Origin: Rhipicephalus microplus
Lineage: Eukaryota; Arthropoda; Arachnida; Ixodida; Ixodidae
Reading direction: 5' to 3'
Length of the DNA: 64,000 nucleotides
Assembly (NCBI RefSeq): GCF_043290135.1
Contig: NC_134705.1
Span: 58,089,771-58,153,770, forward strand
Under the pieces are notes generated by a model. The model made no database searches. It had not been told where the DNA came from and was given only the letters and a program-made list of their open reading frames with translations. Positions 57,854-64,000 of this stretch are shown one piece after another. The translations under genes were made by a program, and so were the position numbers. Every line of letters starts with the position of its first letter. Position 1 is the stretch's first letter.

Positions 57854-60801
57854 TGTCACAAACGAGCGCTCAAAAAACAGCGCACTGCTGCATTCTGGCG
57901 ACAGTGGGGCTCTTCGATTTGCGGATTCTTGGGTTGGTTCTGGAGACCCGCGGGCTGCCCGCGGGCTGCCCGTGGGCTCCCCGAAAGCTACCACTGCATC
58001 CAGTTCTGATAAAAAATGACGTAGGCTGGCTACGCGCACTCCCGGCGACAGCCCCAAGGTCGCAAAATCGAACGCAGGACAGCCAGCGTAAACATAAAAA
58101 AAACTCTACAGTCATGGCAGCAAACAAAACAATGCACCGCGTGTATGTTGGGTTTTTTTGGATTGTCCGCTTGAAAATACGTAGCTAAGCTCGCCAAAAA
58201 GCTCAAATAATATCCTCGAGCGTACGCATTTGGGGAACGGCTTCGTACGCTCGCACGATCACTCGCAGGGTCCTTGAACGAAACAGCCAGCTGGCGCACG
58301 CTGCCTCGAGAACGATGCAAAGTGAGCTGTCGTGACGGTCACGGCTAGACAAGCTCACGTCTCTTTAGTACATGTATCAGTCACTGCAAGACACGACGCG
58401 AAGTCACATGGAAGTGATCGTGTCCGCAAAAGAGCTTGAAGATATGTACCTACTCAGCTATCGCGTGTCATACGTAGCAAGCACACGTTGACCAGCTTAC
58501 ATTTTTGTCTAAAGTTTGTGATATGCACAGGTATCGGTACTACAAGTGCGTGTCGTATATAAAATAAACACTTGCATGACACGTCCTCAATCTATTTTTA
58601 AAACTTGCCTTGGTCTGTTTTCCAGTCCTAAGTGGCACTTAACGAATGTCATGTATATCAGCTTTGATTCGACCTACTAGGTCATAGTACGTACTGCGTG
58701 ATATTATTACGAAGAGGTGAAAAAATACAAAGCCAACGATGAAATGGGCCACGAAAGGTTGTATACATTTCTGCATCCATTCTCCGTTTTTTTCTCGCAT
58801 GGTATCGTATAATATCATACCACATATGCTGGCTCATAGATGGAAATGATTTCGCACGCCGTTCGCGAACAGCGAGCATCACCAGCTGTCGCGATCTTGG
58901 GCCTTCTATCACCATCGATGATCAATCGAGTAATCAGGACAGAGGTTCTAAGAGGTTCACGTACGCAAACATACGACGGATAGAGCTAGTTTTATCACAA
59001 TCGTCTTCGCTAAGTGCACAGAAAGCAGGCACAGCTTCACAAACGACTACTACGTAAAAAGTTAACTCCAAAGTTGTCTCCATGCGTGCGTACGAACGTG
59101 TACTACTTACATAGTTTTAAGGCATGTGCACGACGCAGTCAACAGACAAGAGTTCACCGCGTTGTTCACAGGAGGAAGCTTCACGGGAAACATAGCAAAT
59201 GCGAATAACAGTAGCTTCCAACACTCGCCGCCACTCGTAATCGCCTCATTTCGCAAGGCGGAATAGGCTTTAGAAGATAACGCCACGCGTAATGACAAGC
59301 GAAGGCACAGTCCTCAAGTGCCCTCATTGCAATCCGTTGAGTCCTCACAAAGATGGCACCGAGCACGCATCGTACCTTTTCGGCGTCTGCTAGCCCGAAA
59401 CCTGCCCAAAACTTTCCAGAAAACTTCGACGACTAAATTATTCTGGAAGTGTCTGGCGACCCTCGGGCTTCCCGTGGGTCGCCAGAGCGTCCAACCCGAG
59501 AAAACTGAACGCCAACCGGAAGTGCGCCGGGGAAGGACGGAGCAGCCCGAGAAAAACGAGCGCGCTTGGCTAGCTCTGGCAGCCCGTGGGTAGCCAGAAG
59601 TGGAAAATTGAAAAGCCCCAGAGGCAATACCAAGCCCCAGAGAGACACCTCAAAGTCAACGCTTCAGACTCTCCGGGCGCACCGTATCTCCCCGTCGGAA
59701 GCGTAGTTTCGCTGACGAACCTCCTCACATCGGCCGCTGAGGAAGCCCTGGAAAGATCTGGAAGGAAAGGGGCGTGGTGATGTAGAGTTGCGTCACGAGT
59801 CGCGGACAATCCTCCAAACGTCTCACTCTTTCCCCAGCCTTGACTGTGCATCGCGCCGACGAAACGATCACAATTTTCTGGAATCTAGCGCGAAACGTAT
59901 TTAAGCGAGAGGCGGAGAAGAGAGATCAGGAGATGAAGACAGTTTACACCAGTGTGCGTAGGCAGAAGAAGGAGGAAGTTTGCGCCTGTATGCGTAGGGT
60001 CTTTCCGCGGTGTTGGCGAAGGCTTTTGTCCTCAGTGACAAAGCAGGAGATCAAGACAGTTTATGCCAGTGTGTGTAGGCAAGAGATGAACGATGTATCG
60101 GACAAGTGTGCGTAGGGTCATTCCGTCATGTCGGCGAAGGCTTTTGTAGTCAGTGACAAAGAAGGTAATGAAGAGGGTTTCCACCTGAAGGGTTAGCTTG
60201 AGCTACAAGGAAAAGAGTGTGTCTACCGCCAGTGAGCGAAGACGTTTTGCAACAGCTCCGCGTGGGAAGCCGACGTGTTTCCGGTGAAGTTTGGCGCTTG
60301 GATTGCGGACATTTGAAGACGAGGTTTCCTGGAAGAGAAACTTCGGGGGAAACGGATCGACAACAGCACTGGACGTTGAGTGAGTCTTTCCTAGGAAAGA
60401 TACGTTCAATTTTTATCCAAGAACATTAAACTGAATAAGTACTTCGGTTGTTTAATGCATGTGATTGCATTATAGCGTGTATTGTTGTTTGTTCCCATTG
60501 TTTCAAGTGTATCTGATTGTACTGCGTAGTCCGTTTTAGATTGATGTAATATTGTACTGAACTATTGTCGAGTGTGCATACTTGGATATCGTTTGATCTA
60601 CCATATTTGAAAATATAATTTTGTTTCGTTTATCGACTCTCAGCTCTGACTCGTTCTTTAGGCCACAACTGGCGTCTGCTGGCGGGAAAATAGGAACACT
60701 TCTAAATTGTCCATGCTTTCGTGGTGCAGTTCGGGGGGCCGATACTTCGTTCCTAAGAATTGGCCCGGCTATCATCTCCCTAGTTAACAGGACTTGTGAC
60801 A
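57854..60801. mobile_element. 2948-bp insert in element A (solo LTR or unknown transposon)
   Basis: Begins TGTCACAA and ends TTGTGACA (8-bp perfect inverted ends). It is flanked by GCAAC (57849-57853) and GGAAC (60802-60806), a 5-bp duplication with one difference. Skipping the insert and one flank restores one reading frame of element A. Inside are three GC-rich imperfect palindromes, a TATA-like TATTTAAG at 59898, two-and-a-bit 117-bp tandem repeats, and AT-rich sequence before an ACTGGCGTCTGCTGGCGG block at 60666. There is no transposase or polymerase motif. TG...CA ends favour a very long solo LTR; a non-autonomous DNA element is the alternative. Confidence 0.6.
59928..60200 (+). repeat. 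117-bp tandem repeat, two full units plus part
   Basis: Units at 59928-60044 and 60045-60161 share AGGAGAT(G/C)AAGACAGTTTA, GTGTG(C/T)GTAGGCA, TGCGTAGGGTC, TTCCG and GGCGAAGGCTTTTGT. A decayed third unit begins at 60162. Confidence 0.85.
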
Positions 60802-60829
60802 GGAACGGTCGCTTCATCAAAATTATGAA

Positions 60830-63600
60830 AGTCGCCGATGCTTTCGCCCTCGCCAATTCTTCTGAATCTACTCCGTCAACGAAGTTTGTCACTCAGCTTT
60901 CGACATCAATCCGAGCATTTCGTAGTATAAGCAAAAACAGCTTAAGGCCCAACTCGTACAATACAAGGACTGCGTTTCGTTGTCAACTATTCGCTAGACC
61001 GCAGCCACAAAACATCGCAGAATAACAGAAAAAAATGCCAGACCTCTACGACAGAGCCCCAACAGAGTTTTGACGTGACAACGCGAGGCCGTAAAACAAA
61101 GTCAACGAAATACCACGCGATGACATCATCCAATCATATAAGAGTTCATGGGCGTCAATCGAAGTGTTAGTGAAGAAGGACCGAACTCTACGTTTCTACG
61201 TTGGTTATCGCCACCTCAACGAAATCTCAAAAAGAGATTTTTGTCCTCTCCCACGGATATACTTCCCCATGGATCGACTGCACAACACGATGCACTCTTC
61301 GTCGATCAACCTCAAGACTGGCTACTGGCAAATCAAAGTCGACGAGAGATACCAAAAAAAGACGAGATTTGTAACACCAAAAAGCCCTTTTAGTTCAAGG
61401 CCATGACCATTGGTCTCTGCTCGGCACTTGCAACTTAACTTTTCAACGCGTTATGAACACAGTTCTGGCAGGACTAAAGTGGCAGACATGTCTCGTTCAC
61501 TTGGTAGGCGTCGTCGTGTTTTTCTCAAGCTTCCACGAGCATCTTCGGCACCTTGAAGCTGTACTTCAAGCCATCAAGACTTCCGCACTCACCCTTAAGC
61601 CAGAAAAGTGCCGCTTCGCGGGCGAGGAACCTTTGTTCTAGGGCCACGTGATAATCAAGCCCGGAGTAAGACCTGATCCGCAGAAGACAGCCGCCATCGC
61701 TGTAATTCCACCACCCGCCGACAAGAAGGCCGTGTGGATTTCTGCGCCTGTGCGCCTATTACAGGCGCTTTGTCAAAACTTTGCCCGCATCGCCGAGCCA
61801 CTCACTAACCTTACGAGAACCAACGTCGAATTCAAGTGAGATACTCCACAGAAAGAAGCATTTGGGCAACTAAAACGACACCTGCAGATGCCTTTCATAC
61901 TCCCAAATTTCGAAGAAAATGCCGAAACAGATGTGCACACTGACACAACAGCGTAGGACTCGGCACCGTAGTTGTGCAGAGGACTGACGGAATAGAAAGG
62001 GTTATTAGTTACGCTAGCTGGTCGCTATCCAAGGCAGAAAGCAATTTTTCCACAACAGAAAAGGAGTGCCTTGCCATCATCTGGGTGACGCAAAAGTTTC
62101 GTCCCTACGTTTACTGCAGGCCCTTCAAAGTTGTGAGCGACCACCACGCCTTGTGTTGGCTAGCTAACTTGAAGAACCCTTCAGGTCGCTTTGCGGGATA
62201 GAGTCTGAGACTTCAAGAATACGACATTACCGTCATTTACAAGTCTAGCAGAAAACGCTCCGGCACCAACTTCCCGTGGCAAGACCCTGTCGACCCACCA
62301 CTGTCCGCAGACGTGGATGACGACTGCTTCTTGGGAACGATAATTGCTGACGATTTCGCTGAGCACCTGCGGGCTGACCCGGAGCTTGGGGCCTAATCGA
62401 ATACATTGAGGGGAGGACCTCCGTTGTTCTGCAAGTATCCAAACGGGCACTTCATTTTTTCCTGCGAAACGGCCTTCTCCAAAAGAAGTTCTCACTGCTT
62501 TATGCCAAGTACCTTCTTGCAGTGCCTTCAGCTCTGCGACCAGAACTCCGCCAGGTTCTGCACGACGATCAAACGGCAGGACACCTTTGTGTTTCCCGCA
62601 TGCTCGCAAGAATACAAGAAAGGTACTACTGACCACGCTTTACCACCGGCGTCGCTCATTACGTGAAGATATGCCAAGACTATCAGTGGTGCAAGACACC
62701 ACCGATAAGGTCAGCAGGTATTCTTCAGCCCGTTGAACCACCTCGCCAACCATTCCAAAAAACGGGGTGGAGCTACTGGGGCCGTTCGCGACGTCGAATT
62801 CAGGAAACTAATGGATCGTCGTTGCTACTACCTCACCAGCTACGCCGAATCAAAGGCCCTGCCCAAAGGTAGCGCCGAAGAGGTAGCCAAGTTCATCATT
62901 GAGAGCATCGTCCTTCGTCATGGCGCCCAAGTAGGTGTTATTACAGATAGAGGTACGGCCTTTTCTGCTGATTTCACTCAAGCGGCCTTCATACATAGCC
63001 AGACAAGCCACCACCGCACCAACGCCGCACCACCGCCTTCCACCCACAGACAAATAGTCTCATCCAGCGGCTAAACAAGACAATCGCTTACATGCTGGCA
63101 ATGTACGTTGGCGTTAAACACAAGATGCGGGACGCCATCCTTCCGTACGTGCCCTTCGCATACAACGCGCCGTGCAGGAAATGACGCAGATTCAACCGTA
63201 AAAGTTGGTCTCCATAAGGAACCCGGCAACGACGCTCGACGCAAAGCTGCCCCACGTCGCTGGCGAAGAAAACCTCGACGTCACTCTCTATCTTCAGTGC
63301 GCTGAAGAAGCTTGTCAACTCACCCACCTGTTCATCACAACTAAGCAGACGACCGACCGGCGCCGTTACAATCTTCGGCGAAGCTTCGTGCGATACCAGC
63401 CTAGTGAACGTGTTTGGGTATGGATGCTGATACGCCGACGTAGACTCGGTGAAAAACTTCTGTGACGGTACTTCGGACCAAACAGGGTAGTACGACGTCT
63501 CGACCTAGTCTACTGCGATGTTGTCCCTGAAGGCGTAACGGACTCAAAGCGGCAATGATCGCAACCTGAAAACGTCCATGTCACGCGCCTCAAGCCGTTT
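60830..63600 (+). pseudogene. Element A pol: RT, RNase H, integrase (heavily decayed)
   Basis: Resumes with KQKQLKAQLVQYKDC near 60930, then RDDIIQSYKSSWAS and VKKDRTLRFYVGYRHLNEIS (61164-61406). At 61453 NTVLAGLKWQTCLVHLVGVV replaces the expected YLDD block, so both catalytic Asp are gone. The connection region FAGEEPLF...RPDPQKTAAIA is near 61610-61700. RNase H (61974-62201) has [32 protein letters not shown] and [15 protein letters not shown]. Integrase pieces lie at 62640-63590, among them CQDYQWCKTPPIRSAG, MDRRCYYLTSYAESKALPKG and RRYNLRRSFVRYQPSERVWV. There are more than ten frame breaks. Confidence 0.88.
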
Positions 63601-63754
63601 TAAGAACGTTAACAAAGCAAGAGATTGAATTTCGTTGTTGTTAATACTATTATTGTTGTTGTATTGTACTTTATTATTTGTATTTTCTTACATTATTATT
63701 GTAGCTTCATCTTCTGTAAAAGCATCCATACGGTGTCTTTCTCAGAGGGGGCAA

Positions 63755-64000
63755 TGGCCCGTTCCTTCTTCAAGCTTTCTGATCACCTCGGTACGCTGTA
63801 CGCAATTCTAAGCGCAAACGGCGCCTACTGCGTTCGAGAAGCTTCAGAACTTCAGCAGATCATTTTGTTAGGATCACACTCACTTCGTGAGCATTTACGA
63901 TTATTCTGGAACCTACGTCACCTCTAACAATGAGGCTACAATGTTCGATGGCAAGTGTATAAACGCTGACACGCTTCACCGCTTGTCAGTTGATTGACGG
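63755..64000 (+). repeat. 3' LTR of element A (cut by window end)
   Basis: TGGCCCGTTCCTTCTTCAAG to the window end. It matches 50771-50868 and 55735-55825. The preceding AGAGGGGGCAA is the polypurine tract. Confidence 0.88.

Larger units (their letters stand above)
50771..64000 (+). mobile_element. Ty3/gypsy element A (plus strand), nested and running off the window
   Basis: Its 5' LTR is 50771-50868 joined to 55735-~55943, split by element B. The internal region carries gag, protease remnant, reverse transcriptase, RNase H and integrase. A 2948-bp insert interrupts it at 57854-60801. A polypurine tract CAGAGGGGGCAA ends directly before the 3' LTR at 63755. The pol sequence resembles element D but is on the other strand and much more decayed. 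The right end and target-site duplication lie outside the window. Confidence 0.88.

Overview
The window looks like a repeat-rich stretch of an ixodid (hard) tick nuclear genome. I infer this from abundant SINEs that resemble the tick Ruka family as I remember it, I-clade LINEs, Ty3/gypsy LTR elements, and a spliced exon of an arthropod-type secreted phospholipase A2. There is no bacterial or organellar gene organisation. Almost every long open frame is a broken transposon gene. The only host-gene candidates are short exons on the minus strand, at 22563-22722 (phospholipase A2) and 31349-31530 (unidentified).

Layout. 556-4035: two head-to-tail copies of one LINE family joined through an (ATCC)n tail. 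4067-9934: a nearly full-length I-clade LINE with perfect 14-bp target-site duplications. 10430-13860: a second, 5'-truncated I-clade LINE. 13861-25320: mostly non-coding, with several tRNA-derived SINEs, a degraded coiled-coil-encoding LTR-like element (16808-18981) and the phospholipase exon. 25321-30561: a minus-strand LTR element with ~830-bp LTRs, a primer binding site, a polypurine tract, gag and protease, but no reverse transcriptase that I can find. 30562-34664: non-coding, with one unidentified exon and a three-phase tetranucleotide array. 34665-37008: a piggyBac transposase pseudogene hit by SINEs. 38412-43946: a minus-strand Ty3/gypsy element with very short LTRs, inserted into an RTE-like LINE (38300-38411 plus 43947-44570) with a 4-bp duplication. 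44820-45640: a minus-strand I-clade fragment.

46560-64000 is a nest. A third I-clade LINE is split by a tandem-repeat/microsatellite element ending in a hairpin (about 47120-48651; I suggest a Helentron-like non-autonomous element). Its ORF2 is then broken by plus-strand Ty3 element A (50771 to beyond the window). The 5' LTR of A is split by minus-strand Ty3 element B (50869-55729, 5-bp duplication GACTG). The pol region of A is split by a 2948-bp insert (57854-60801) with 8-bp inverted ends and near-identical 5-bp flanks.

There is no pathway linking these genes. The biology is successive transposition, and its order can be read from the nesting. The least explained parts are the ~150-bp tandem-repeat element, the 2948-bp insert, the coiled-coil LTR-like element and the 60-codon unidentified exon.
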